Translations under genes and position numbers: made by a program
The notes under the pieces: model-generated
Seen by the model: only the letters and a program-made list of their open reading frames with translations
Databases searched by the model: none
What the model was told of the DNA's origin: nothing
Origin: a virus
Virus record (IMG/VR): IMGVR_UViG_3300043395_003072
Coordinates: 1 to 64,000 of that record
Length of the DNA: 64,000 nucleotides
Direction: 5' to 3' (one strand)
Shown: in pieces, positions 6,134-12,816 of the stretch
Layout of the letters: each line of letters opens with the position of its first letter
How positions within the stretch are numbered: the first letter of the stretch is position 1

Positions 6134-7227
6134 CTAATAATGTGTCCGCCGTTTTTGGGTTGCAGTATGGCGACGAAGGTAAAGGCAAGATTGCTTCTGC
6201 TATGGCAGCAAGTAAACGCTTTAGCTTAGTTGCCCGTTATAATGGTGGCCCAAATGCGGGACACACTATTATGATTGGCGATAAAGTTTGTAAAACTAGA
6301 CAGGTACCTTGTGGAGCGCTACACAAGGTTAAGAGCTATATTGGTCCAGGCACTGTACTGGATCTAAAGAAGCTCGCTGTTGAAATTAAAACCTTAAATG
6401 ATACCCTCGGCTTTGATATTGAACAGTATCTAATTATTGATCCAAGAGTCCCTATTATAGAAGAAAAACATATCCAAGAAGATATTGAGAAGTACTCTGT
6501 AAATGGTACTGTATCTACTGGAAGTGGTATCGCTCCAGCTTATAAAGAGTTCTATGGTCGAACTGCTACTCTTGCAGGAGACTTAGAGTTACCTTATGAA
6601 GTTAGAGAAATGCATCGTACTGAGCATCTATTACTAGAAGGTGCACAGGGTATTTGGCTTGATCCTATTCATGGCAACTACCCAAATTGCACTAGTAGTC
6701 ATTGCTTACCTAGTTTTGCATCAGCAACATTTGGCTTTTCACCTTTAGCTTTTAAAGAGATAATTGGTGTCGCCAAGGTTTACGAAACTAGAAGTGGTGC
6801 AGATGATTATTTCTATTGGCCCAAGTCATTTAAAGGGGAGCCTTATCGCCCCAACGATGACCAGCTAAATAAGATTAAAAATCAACTAGAACAGCTACAA
6901 GTATTAGGCAAGGAATTTGGCGTAAATACAGGACGTAAGCGTGCATGTAAGCCACTAGATGTTACTGCACTATGCAGAGCAATTAGAACTTCAGGCACTA
7001 CTCATACAGTAATTCAAAAGCTTGATATTCTAAGAGAAGCAAACTTCTGGTTTGTTTACTTAGATGGTGAGCTTGTAAAGCTAGATAATGAGCAAGAGTT
7101 TTGCAAGATAGTTGATATGTCTATTAAGACTTATAGCAACTGCAAAAAGATTACCTGGTTATCTTCACCTTATACTTTTTATGATGAAGGAGATTTTGTA
7201 GATGATTTCCCGTTACACAATCCCTGA
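6127..7227 (+). CDS. purA: adenylosuccinate synthetase (PurA family)
   Basis: This enzyme joins IMP and aspartate using GTP to make adenylosuccinate, the first step from IMP to AMP. Visible family motifs are the N-terminal nucleotide loop GDEGKGK (residues 15-21), 'NGGPNAGHT' at about 39-47, 'GPGTVLD', and 'LLEGAQGIWLD' in the middle. At 366 residues it is shorter than typical cellular enzymes (about 430). The Asp of GDEGKGK, the catalytic base in PurA, is present. As I recall, phage PurZ enzymes, which act on dGMP to make 2-aminoadenine, replace that residue, so ordinary IMP use is more likely; this is inference. The gene overlaps the purB-like gene by 26 bases. Confidence 0.9.
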   Translation: MLTNNVSAVFGLQYGDEGKGKIASAMAASKRFSLVARYNGGPNAGHTIMIGDKVCKTRQVPCGALHKVKSYIGPGTVLDLKKLAVEIKTLNDTLGFDIEQYLIIDPRVPIIEEKHIQEDIEKYSVNGTVSTGSGIAPAYKEFYGRTATLAGDLELPYEVREMHRTEHLLLEGAQGIWLDPIHGNYPNCTSSHCLPSFASATFGFSPLAFKEIIGVAKVYETRSGADDYFYWPKSFKGEPYRPNDDQLNKIKNQLEQLQVLGKEFGVNTGRKRACKPLDVTALCRAIRTSGTTHTVIQKLDILREANFWFVYLDGELVKLDNEQEFCKIVDMSIKTYSNCKKITWLSSPYTFYDEGDFVDDFPLHNP

Positions 7228-8323
7228 TATGCAAGCTATCTGGTCTGATGAGAATCGCTTCTTCAAGTATTCAGTATTTCATCATGCTTATTTAACTGAG
7301 CTTCTAAAGCGTCCAGTTATTTTAACAAAGCTTGATCCTGATTATGAGAAGATCAAACAATTTGAGTCTAAAACTCATCATGAGATGCAAGCATCTTTGC
7401 TTGAGTTTGAAACTCGTATTAACCCTGATGATCTAGAAGCTAAGGCTAATCTTCATAAAAACCTAACATCTTCTGATGTAATCGACACTGTACTTGCGTC
7501 TACTATCAAAGAAGCTAGTAATCTTCTAAAAACAAAGATTGCTGATTGTTTTGATGTTATACAAAAGCTAGTAGATGATACTAATGGCATTTATACTATT
7601 GGAAGAACTCATGGAAAGCATGCAATTCCAATGAAAATGTCCAGCAGGTTCAAAAGAGAGCTACATGATATTCATCTAGTAGCTACTAGTCTAAGAGAAA
7701 ACTGTGATATTCCAGGAAAGCTAAGCGGTCCAGTAGGAGAGCTAGGCTATGATCATAAACTAATTAATGGCTTAAATGCTCAATTTAATCTAGTTAATTA
7801 CATGACTAATGGTTTCTCTAATCAATGTGTATCAAGGCATTATCATTCTAAAATTATCTATGATATTGCACTGCTTGGTACTCTAATTGAAAGACTAGTT
7901 ACTAATATCAGACTTCTATCTATGAACGAAATTGATGAGCTCAGCGAAGGCTTCTCTGAAGATCAAGCTGGCTCCTCTTCAATGCCGCACAAAAAAAACC
8001 CTATCCGTTGTGAAAACCTAGTAGGTATCGCACGCTTGCTGCGATCCTACGTTACCCCCTCCCTAGAAAATGTGCCACTATGGCTCGAGCGAGATATGAC
8101 TCATTCGAGTGTAGAGCGTGTTATATTGCCGGATTCATTTAACTTGATTTACTATATGTTTACCAAGTTGGAAGAGATCCTAAGTACTTTATCTATTAAT
8201 AAAACTTCTATTGAGAGAAATCTTCGCAATTACGAAGGTAGCTCATACAATGAGCTTAATAATTCAAAGCTACCTAGAAGCGAAGCTTATAATCTAATCA
8301 AAGATAAGTATCATGCAACTTAA
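7202..8323 (+). CDS. purB: adenylosuccinate lyase (PurB family)
   Basis: This enzyme splits adenylosuccinate into AMP and fumarate. The fumarase/aspartase superfamily signature 'GSSSMPHKKNP' is at about residues 258-268, preceded by 'SGPVGELG' and the 'TSSDVIDT' and 'GRTHGKHA' motifs, with 'ERDMTHSSVERVILPD' after the signature. At 373 residues it is shorter than cellular PurB (about 430-470), mainly lacking part of the C-terminal domain. Overlap with the purA-like gene shows that the two are co-translated. Together they make AMP from IMP. A phage-encoded purB is uncommon, since phages usually rely on the host enzyme. Confidence 0.9.
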   Translation: MISRYTIPDMQAIWSDENRFFKYSVFHHAYLTELLKRPVILTKLDPDYEKIKQFESKTHHEMQASLLEFETRINPDDLEAKANLHKNLTSSDVIDTVLASTIKEASNLLKTKIADCFDVIQKLVDDTNGIYTIGRTHGKHAIPMKMSSRFKRELHDIHLVATSLRENCDIPGKLSGPVGELGYDHKLINGLNAQFNLVNYMTNGFSNQCVSRHYHSKIIYDIALLGTLIERLVTNIRLLSMNEIDELSEGFSEDQAGSSSMPHKKNPIRCENLVGIARLLRSYVTPSLENVPLWLERDMTHSSVERVILPDSFNLIYYMFTKLEEILSTLSINKTSIERNLRNYEGSSYNELNNSKLPRSEAYNLIKDKYHAT

Positions 8324-8492
8324 AGATATCATCTCTAAAGAGCGATACAAAGAGCGCATGCAGACTTGTCTTAAATGTGAATACTACAATCCTACTCTGA
8401 AGCAGTGCAAAGAGTGTGGATGCTTCTTAATTCTTAAAGCCGCCTTATCTGTAACCAAATGTCCGAAAGGAAAGTGGAAAGATGAAGATTGA
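8313..8492 (+). CDS. small zinc-binding protein, DUF6171-like
   Basis: A 59-residue protein with CLKC, then CKECGC, then CP, the cysteine layout of a family of short phage and plasmid zinc proteins (DUF6171) that typically end in 'CP-x-GKW', as here. Its start lies inside the end of purB, and its stop overlaps the ATG of the next gene. The function is unknown. Confidence 0.65.
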   Translation: MQLKDIISKERYKERMQTCLKCEYYNPTLKQCKECGCFLILKAALSVTKCPKGKWKDED

Positions 8493-8703
8493 TATTAAAG
8501 ATTTAGATATTGACCTCAAGGATGATTACTACTACTGGGCTTATAAAAATTATCAAGGTGCTACTATCATTCACCTTTATCCAAAAGAAGTTGCTAAGAA
8601 AGCTTTAATTAATCTTAATAAGTCTATTTGGAAGCCTCTTGTTGAAACTAAGCACGATCCTGATCAACTCGAGCTTTTTACAGAGGAACAGCTAAATGGA
8701 TAA
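8482..8703 (+). CDS. small hypothetical protein
   Basis: A 73-residue protein with AAAGGAAAG before the ATG. It starts with an alternating charged segment rich in Asp, Ile and Lys. The family is not recognised. It overlaps its neighbours by 11 and 8 bases, consistent with one operon running from the purine genes. Confidence 0.6.
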   Translation: MKIDIKDLDIDLKDDYYYWAYKNYQGATIIHLYPKEVAKKALINLNKSIWKPLVETKHDPDQLELFTEEQLNG

Positions 8704-8956
8704 CTTCATTGCTTTTGTAATATTTATCAGCATAATTGTAGGAGTCTTGCTTTATGATAGTAATGCAGAAATTACTATCAAGATATGCAAAACTTCAGAT
8801 GGAAACGTAGTCTTTGCTGGAGAGAAAATTGATTACGATTTTCTTGTAAGGAAAGATCTAATATCTAAAGGATTAGTTTGCTCTGAAAGGCTTTACAAGA
8901 AGCAAGATTGGTATACTTTAAAAAACATAACAAAGCGCTCAATTAATATCAAATAA
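8696..8956 (+). CDS. small membrane-anchored protein
   Basis: An 86-residue protein with one hydrophobic segment at the N-terminus (about residues 4-19, 'FIAFVIFISIIVGVLL'), followed by a polar, slightly basic domain with two cysteines. The likely topology is a single N-terminal anchor. The family is not recognised. Confidence 0.6.
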   Translation: MDNFIAFVIFISIIVGVLLYDSNAEITIKICKTSDGNVVFAGEKIDYDFLVRKDLISKGLVCSERLYKKQDWYTLKNITKRSINIK

Positions 8957-8968
8957 GGAATACAAATC

Positions 8969-9451
8969 ATGCAATGGTTTAAAGCTGATGGCGAACATAT
9001 ATTCTGGCAGGATATCTGCAATTCAATTACAGAAATGATCAGATCCGGAGCTGAGCATCAAATTGTAATAGGTTCAGATAGCCAGCCTAATTATAATAAA
9101 TCTATGTTCGTTGTAGCTTTATGCGTTATATCAGACTTTCCAGGTATGGAGAGAAGATATTACTATGCAAAAGTCAAACATGATAAGTATATGCCTCTTA
9201 GAGAACGCATATTAAAAGAAGCTAATCTTTCAATTGAAACTGCTTGCTTGCTAAGAGAGCGTTCTGATCTTGTAAATCAACAAGCTAATATTCAAATTCA
9301 TTTAGATGTTAGCTCTGAAGATTCAAAGAATAAGACAAGTAAAATGTCTTCAAGTATTATTAATCTAGTAAAGGCTTATAACTTTGAAGATGTTCAAATC
9401 AAACCTAATAGTTGGGCTGCTTCTTACATAGCAGACAAACACTCTAAATAA
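8969..9451 (+). CDS. RNase H-like nuclease-fold protein (DUF458/YkuK-like)
   Basis: A 160-residue protein. 'IVIGSDSQ' near residue 34, 'MPLRERILKEANLSIETA' in the middle, 'IHLDVSSED' and 'IKPNSWAASYIADKHS' at the end match the conserved blocks of the DUF458 (RNaseH_like, YkuK) family. The acidic residues fit an RNase H fold, but activity in this family is not well established. AAGGAATAC precedes the ATG. A role in RNA or primer processing is inference. Confidence 0.75.
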   Translation: MQWFKADGEHIFWQDICNSITEMIRSGAEHQIVIGSDSQPNYNKSMFVVALCVISDFPGMERRYYYAKVKHDKYMPLRERILKEANLSIETACLLRERSDLVNQQANIQIHLDVSSEDSKNKTSKMSSSIINLVKAYNFEDVQIKPNSWAASYIADKHSK

Positions 9452-9462
9452 AGGATAAGTAT

Positions 9463-9696
9463 ATGTATCATATTGTAATTAAGAACCCTTATCGAAATTT
9501 TAGCAGTACTATTAATATTCTAAATGAAGATGCTTTGAAATTTCATTTAAACTTTATTAATCGCAATCCCTATTCTTGGAACTTTGATGAAGATCCAGAT
9601 TATTATATTGCCACTGATAATCTAAATACTGATGAAACAGTAATTAAGCTTCACAAGAGCTTTCCTCGTAATCTCCTCAAGGAGCTTTTTGCTTGA
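9463..9696 (+). CDS. small hypothetical protein
   Basis: A 77-residue protein with AAAGGATAAG before the ATG. It is aromatic- and Asn-rich, and the family is not recognised. Its stop is in a TTGA overlap with the deaminase gene, so the two are translationally coupled. Confidence 0.6.
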   Translation: MYHIVIKNPYRNFSSTINILNEDALKFHLNFINRNPYSWNFDEDPDYYIATDNLNTDETVIKLHKSFPRNLLKELFA

Positions 9697-10061
9697 AGCT
9701 ACCTCGCGGTGTACTTGAATTAGCTGTATCTCAAGCGCTCAAGAGTACTATGCTTCATCAACACGGAGCTGTTGTATGGAAAAATGGTACTATTCTTAGC
9801 GCAGGGTATAACTATCATAAATCTCCTCCTAGCGATAAAGATCAAAGGAGACTCTCTATTCATGGAGAGAAAGATGCTTTGGCTGGCTTGCGTGGAGATC
9901 AAATTTATGGCGCATCAATTCTAGCTGTTAGAGTTAGAAAGGATGGCTCCGTAAGTTCAGGTGCACCATGTAAAGGTTGCTACAAGCTTTTAAAACGTAA
10001 AGGTATCGCTCGTGCCTATTGGTTCGACGAGCATGGACAACTCAACTGCACTTATATGTAA
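9693..10061 (+). CDS. cytidine/deoxycytidylate deaminase-fold protein
   Basis: A 122-residue protein starting at TTG with AAGGAG upstream. It has the zinc-site motifs of the CDA superfamily: 'HGEKDAL' (usual HAE, with the catalytic Glu kept) and 'PCKGC' (PCxxC) about 40 residues later. The substrate could be a free cytidine nucleotide, a nucleic acid or another purine or pyrimidine; the HGE variant and short length keep it apart from the typical dCMP deaminase at 34962. Confidence 0.75.
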   Translation: MKLPRGVLELAVSQALKSTMLHQHGAVVWKNGTILSAGYNYHKSPPSDKDQRRLSIHGEKDALAGLRGDQIYGASILAVRVRKDGSVSSGAPCKGCYKLLKRKGIARAYWFDEHGQLNCTYM

Positions 10062-10070
10062 GGAAACAAA

Positions 10071-10256
10071 ATGAATGATCCTAACAATACTAATCGAGAT
10101 GATATTGAAGATGATGAGACCCTAGACGCCTTTAACCGAGATTGGGACCGAGAGGTTGCAAGAGAGGAAGGTATGCTAGGTGGTTTAGATGCTTATAATG
10201 ATTATATGGGTAATTATTATGAGCCAGAATATGATGGTTACGACCAAGATTATTAA
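10071..10256 (+). CDS. acidic small hypothetical protein
   Basis: A 61-residue, extremely acidic protein rich in Asp, Asn and Tyr, with AAGGAAAC before the ATG. It is probably disordered. Such proteins in phages sometimes mimic DNA or bind host enzymes, but nothing specific is visible here. It is the last gene before the tRNA cluster. Confidence 0.6.
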   Translation: MNDPNNTNRDDIEDDETLDAFNRDWDREVAREEGMLGGLDAYNDYMGNYYEPEYDGYDQDY

Positions 10257-10267
10257 AAAAACTTCTT

Positions 10268-10287
10268 GCACATAAAAAATTATGTGC
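10268..10287 (+). terminator. hairpin before the tRNA cluster
   Basis: GCACATAA pairs perfectly with TTATGTGC around an AAAA loop, followed by TATATATAAAAAC. It lies between the acidic protein gene and the first tRNA. It may end the upstream transcript or mark a processing site. The missing T-run makes termination uncertain. Confidence 0.4.
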
Positions 10288-10304
10288 TATATATAAAAAC
10301 ATAA

Positions 10305-10378
10305 GCGCTCATAGCTCAGCTGGATAGAGCAACGGCCTTCTAAGCCGTAGGTCATAGGTTCGAATCCTATTGAGCGTA
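10305..10378 (+). tRNA. tRNA-Arg (anticodon TCT)
   Basis: A full cloverleaf can be drawn. The acceptor GCGCTCA pairs with TGAGCGT (one G-T). The D arm is GCTC...GAGC. The anticodon arm is ACGGC-CTTCTAA-GCCGT, with anticodon TCT. The T arm is ATAGG-TTCGAAT-CCTAT. No CCA is encoded. It reads AGA, a codon common in AT-rich phage genes and often rare in GC-rich hosts. Confidence 0.93.
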
Positions 10379-10386
10379 TAAAATAC

Positions 10387-10409
10387 TCTTTGAAAACAAA
10401 GACTTTTTA
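10387..10409 (+). terminator. terminator-like hairpin between tRNAs
   Basis: TCTTTG-AAAA-CAAAGA is followed directly by CTTTTT, which looks like a weak intrinsic terminator or a processing hairpin between tRNA-Arg and the next tRNA. Confidence 0.4.
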
Positions 10410-10410
10410 C

Positions 10411-10485
10411 GCTTCCTTAGCTCAATGGTAGAGCGAGGTGTGTGTTGTAACCCCTGGGTTCTAGGTTCGATTCCTAGAGGAAGCA
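10411..10485 (+). tRNA. tRNA-Asn-like, with enlarged anticodon arm
   Basis: The acceptor GCTTCCT/AGGAAGC, D arm and T stem CTAGG/CCTAG match the tRNA-Asn at 10822, so this is a paralogue. The anticodon arm, however, is three bases longer than normal. The best fold is a six-pair stem with one T-C mismatch (AGGTGT/ACCCCT) and an eight-base loop GTGTTGTA. Read as GTT it would be Asn; a shifted reading gives TGT (Thr). It may decode in an unusual way, act as a frameshift suppressor, or be a decaying pseudo-tRNA. Confidence 0.6.
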
Positions 10486-10518
10486 TTAATTTGTATTAAT
10501 CAATGAAAGAATTTTGAA

Positions 10519-10839
10519 ATGATTATCTGTCGTATTACAGAGAATGAATATCTTCAAGTTGTTTATCTTGATGATATGGCTTCAAGAATAGATTCATTAC
10601 AAGTGAGAGTTTCTCTTAAAGAAATCCCATTTATTGAAGATTTTCTTTATAAAGCACTAAAAAGAATTGAAACATCTACTAATACTGTAGATGCTGAAAC
10701 TATAACTGAAGGTGCATATTCTATTTGCCTCTATCCTGCTGTTCATAAAGCAATCATTACCCTTAGAGGAGAAACTATTAAACTTCACTTTGATACTATT
10801 TCAGAACTAAAAAATAAACTAGCTTCCTTAGCTCAATAG
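10519..10839 (+). CDS. hypothetical protein overlapping tRNA-Asn
   Basis: A 106-residue protein between two tRNA genes. Its last six codons and its stop (TAG at 10837-10839) lie inside the 5' part of tRNA-Asn, so tRNA processing would remove the stop codon from the message. The ribosome site before the ATG is weak. The family is not recognised. Confidence 0.6.
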   Translation: MIICRITENEYLQVVYLDDMASRIDSLQVRVSLKEIPFIEDFLYKALKRIETSTNTVDAETITEGAYSICLYPAVHKAIITLRGETIKLHFDTISELKNKLASLAQ

Positions 10840-10895
10840 GTTAGAGCAACTGGCTGTTAACCAGTAGGTTCTAGGTTCAAGTCCTAGAGGAAGCG
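10822..10895 (+). tRNA. tRNA-Asn (anticodon GTT)
   Basis: The acceptor GCTTCCT pairs with AGGAAGC. The anticodon arm is ACTGG-CTGTTAA-CCAGT, with GTT. The T arm is CTAGG-TTCAAGT-CCTAG. No CCA is encoded. The first 18 bases overlap the end of the upstream coding sequence. Confidence 0.93.
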
Positions 10896-10995
10896 CTTAC
10901 AAACTCTCTACGGTGTTGAAAGAGTCTTAAATCTGTACGATCTGGTGGCATTGCAAGGCTTTTCTTGCAAACAGTCAGATGGAGTTTGTTTTTAT
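10896..10995 (+). other. structured spacer between tRNA-Asn and tRNA-Leu
   Basis: This 100-base spacer has a perfect hairpin TTGCAAG-GCTTTT-CTTGCAA (10951-10970) inside a longer possible stem, ATCTG (10940-10944) with CAGAT (10976-10980). It carries no open frame of note. It could be a small RNA or a processing element. Confidence 0.4.
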
Positions 10996-11079
10996 GCCGC
11001 TGTGGTGGAATAGGTAGTCACAGGGGACTTAAAATCCCCCGCTCTAAAAGGCGTACCGGTTCGAGTCCGGTCAGCGGTA
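10996..11079 (+). tRNA. tRNA-Leu (anticodon TAA)
   Basis: The acceptor GCCGCTG pairs with CAGCGGT. The anticodon arm is GGGGA-CTTAAAA-TCCCC, with TAA. A class II variable arm (CGCTCTAAAAGGCG) and the T arm ACCGG-TTCGAGT-CCGGT follow. It reads UUA, an AT-rich codon. Confidence 0.94.
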
Positions 11080-11082
11080 TAC

Positions 11083-11155
11083 GGGCGTGTAGCTCAGTGG
11101 TTAGAGCAGCCGGCTCATAACCGGTCGGTCGTGGGTTCAATCCCCTCCGCGCCCA
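11083..11155 (+). tRNA. tRNA with CAT anticodon (Met or Ile2)
   Basis: The acceptor GGGCGTG pairs with CGCGCCC. The anticodon arm is GCCGG-CTCATAA-CCGGT, with CAT. It lacks the three G-C pairs of initiator tRNA next to the loop, so it is an elongator Met or an Ile tRNA whose C34 is modified to lysidine to read AUA. Sequence alone does not decide between them. Confidence 0.9.
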
Positions 11156-11180
11156 CTTATTATAATATAAAGGGTTAAAA

Positions 11181-11504
11181 ATGATTCAATACTTACTTCC
11201 ATGTACGTTACTAGTTATATCTAGTATAATATTTTGGTTTAAAGGTAACGCAAAAGATCTATTCGGTATAGAATGGGGCCCTTTTGAATGGTGGATATAT
11301 ACAAGCCTAGCTACTAACTACATGACACTTATATCATGGTGGAAGTTACTAGAGCTTGGAGATGTATGGAAGGCAGGAGTGATATGGGGAGTAATAAGTC
11401 TTTTTGTAGACCTAACTTTGAATTCCTGGTATTACGGATTCAATTGGAAAGGTCTTGTCGCTATGTGCTTATGCGCATGCGCAGCCATCATAATACATAA
11501 CTAA
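11181..11504 (+). CDS. membrane protein
   Basis: A 107-residue protein, mostly hydrophobic, with about four membrane segments (residues 3-19, 36-53, 65-80 and 90-105) and many tryptophans. AAAGGGTTAAAA precedes the ATG. It lies just after the tRNA cluster. It resembles small multi-pass membrane proteins generally; no transport signature is visible. Confidence 0.65.
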   Translation: MIQYLLPCTLLVISSIIFWFKGNAKDLFGIEWGPFEWWIYTSLATNYMTLISWWKLLELGDVWKAGVIWGVISLFVDLTLNSWYYGFNWKGLVAMCLCACAAIIIHN

Positions 11505-11530
11505 TAACCTGTAACAACAAAGGAATAACT

Positions 11531-11920
11531 ATGCTTACTAAAGAAGAACAAAATAATTTTGCCTCCTCTGAGGATCCTAAAGATAAAGTGCGAATTGCAA
11601 TCTCAATTGCCTTTTATGTCTCCTCAGTTTCTACTCTCTCTTATGATACTCAAAATCTTGCTTTGCTTGCTGCTCATAGGTGGCAAGTAGCTTATGATTT
11701 TGGTACTATCGAAAGAGTTTATCCTTGGATCTTTGGCTTGCCAAACGATCCTTTCGGAGAGTTTGAAAGACTCTTCGGTATGCAGGGTTGGAATCCTGAT
11801 GATATTATTGTCGACAAGTTTGCAAACGTCATACCCACCAAAGATTATCTCGATGAGCTAATGGCTGGTATTGACGCTTACAAGTTTGATCGTACTGTTA
11901 GTCCTGAGGAAGACTTTTAG
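11531..11920 (+). CDS. hypothetical protein, 129 residues
   Basis: A mostly helical, acidic protein with CAAAGGAATAAC before the ATG. The family is not recognised. Its 3' end overlaps by 23 bases the end of a gene on the opposite strand, so the two are convergent. Confidence 0.7.
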   Translation: MLTKEEQNNFASSEDPKDKVRIAISIAFYVSSVSTLSYDTQNLALLAAHRWQVAYDFGTIERVYPWIFGLPNDPFGEFERLFGMQGWNPDDIIVDKFANVIPTKDYLDELMAGIDAYKFDRTVSPEEDF

Positions 11921-12164
11921 TCAACTCTAACCTAACTAGTCTCTCTTCAAGTTCTTTGACGTCTTTTTGAAGTGGCTCAATCACTTCTTCTTCAAGCTCT
12001 TCAATGGACTTAACCTTGTCTTCCTTTAACTCTAAATGCTTTAAAGCTAATTTATAAGCAAAAAAAGATATAAAACAAAGTACTCCAGCCCAAATGTTCT
12101 GCTCTATAATCTTTAAAACGATTATAGTAATATCTATTTCTTTGACATTAGTCTGTTCTGGCAT
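11898..12164 (-). CDS. membrane-anchored coiled-coil protein (possible holin or spanin-like)
   Basis: An 88-residue reverse-strand gene with a clear SD (AGGAG seven bases before the ATG). Residues 26-46 form one membrane segment, followed by a highly charged coiled coil (EELEEEV...KELEERLVRLEL). Only this gene and the endolysin at 17613 are on the minus strand, so a lysis role (holin or inner spanin-like) is tempting but not proven. Confidence 0.65.
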   Translation of the reverse strand: MPEQTNVKEIDITIIVLKIIEQNIWAGVLCFISFFAYKLALKHLELKEDKVKSIEELEEEVIEPLQKDVKELEERLVRLELTKSLPQD

Positions 12165-12180
12165 TATAGTTCTCCTATAT

Positions 12181-12261
12181 GGGAAGGATGCTCGATGGTT
12201 GGGCAGCAGGCTGTAAACCTGTGGTCTTTGGACACTGTGGGTTCGACCCCCTCCCTTCCCA
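12181..12261 (+). tRNA. tRNA-Tyr (anticodon GTA)
   Basis: The acceptor GGGAAGG pairs with CCTTCCC. The anticodon arm is GCAGG-CTGTAAA-CCTGT, with GTA. A class II variable arm (GGTCTTTGGACA) and the T arm GTGGG-TTCGACC-CCCTC follow. A long variable arm is normal for bacterial tRNA-Tyr. Confidence 0.92.
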
Positions 12262-12350
12262 TTTTACTACTAACGTGCGAGTAGTAAAACCTGGCTTATG
12301 AAGCTGGGGCGTTTTTTGGATATCCTCAGTAATTCTGCTGGGGATATCCG
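12262..12350 (+). ncRNA. structured spacer with two strong hairpins
   Basis: Hairpin 1 is TTTTACTACT/AGTAGTAAAA (10 bp, loop AACGTGCG, 12262-12289). Hairpin 2 is GGATATCCTCAG/CTGGGGATATCC (12 bp with one T-G pair, loop TAATTCTG, 12318-12349). A T6 run lies between them at 12312-12317. No cloverleaf or open frame fits. It may be a small phage RNA released when the flanking Tyr and Gly tRNAs are processed. Confidence 0.45.
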
Positions 12351-12354
12351 TCCT

Positions 12355-12426
12355 GCGAAAGTAACTCAATGGTAGAGTATCTGCCTTCCAAGCAGAATGT
12401 TGCGGGTTCAAATCCCGTCTTTCGCT
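12355..12426 (+). tRNA. tRNA-Gly (anticodon TCC)
   Basis: The acceptor GCGAAAG pairs with CTTTCGC. The anticodon arm is TCTGC-CTTCCAA-GCAGA, with TCC. The T arm is GCGGG-TTCAAAT-CCCGT. No CCA is encoded. It reads GGA, again an A-ending codon. Confidence 0.94.
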
Positions 12427-12455
12427 ATTCTTTTAACTGTAAAAGAGCAATCGTA

Positions 12456-12809
12456 ATGAAAGTAATTCAACCTGTACCTGCAGTTCAAGAGTTTATGCTT
12501 AGTTTCGATATCGCTTGGCCTATACTCGAAACGCTTCATAATAATAACTTAGCAGATAACCTAATAGCTAAAACAATCACAAGCCATCAAGTAGTAGAAA
12601 ATACATTTCTTTATGAAGTATGGCTCATGGGTGATTTTAGTAACCACACTATAGCTGATAAGCTAAATGGAATCTGGATTGCTTTTACTACGAGTACAAT
12701 CCCAGATTATAATCTATGTACTACTATTCTTAAAACAATCAAAGAAGCTAAACTGCTTTACTCTACAAGAGAAGCAGCACTAGCTAATCCTATTGTACTG
12801 AGCGTTTAA
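12456..12809 (+). CDS. hypothetical protein, 117 residues
   Basis: The start at 12456 is chosen because an upstream in-frame start would fall in tRNA-Gly. AAAAGAGC precedes it at a longish spacing. The protein appears to be an alpha/beta fold; the family is not recognised. It lies directly before the SpoU-type methyltransferase. Confidence 0.6.
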   Translation: MKVIQPVPAVQEFMLSFDIAWPILETLHNNNLADNLIAKTITSHQVVENTFLYEVWLMGDFSNHTIADKLNGIWIAFTTSTIPDYNLCTTILKTIKEAKLLYSTREAALANPIVLSV

Positions 12810-12816
12810 AGGTATT

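Noticed and set aside
6127-8323. 2-aminoadenine (Z-genome) pathway
   Set aside because: PurA-like and MazG-like genes suggested it, but the Asp of GDEGKGK is kept, the polymerase is a DnaE type rather than a DpoZ (PolA) type, and no DatZ is seen in the window.
12369-12455. N-terminal extension of the 12456 gene
   Set aside because: It would be coded by tRNA-Gly, which has a complete cloverleaf.
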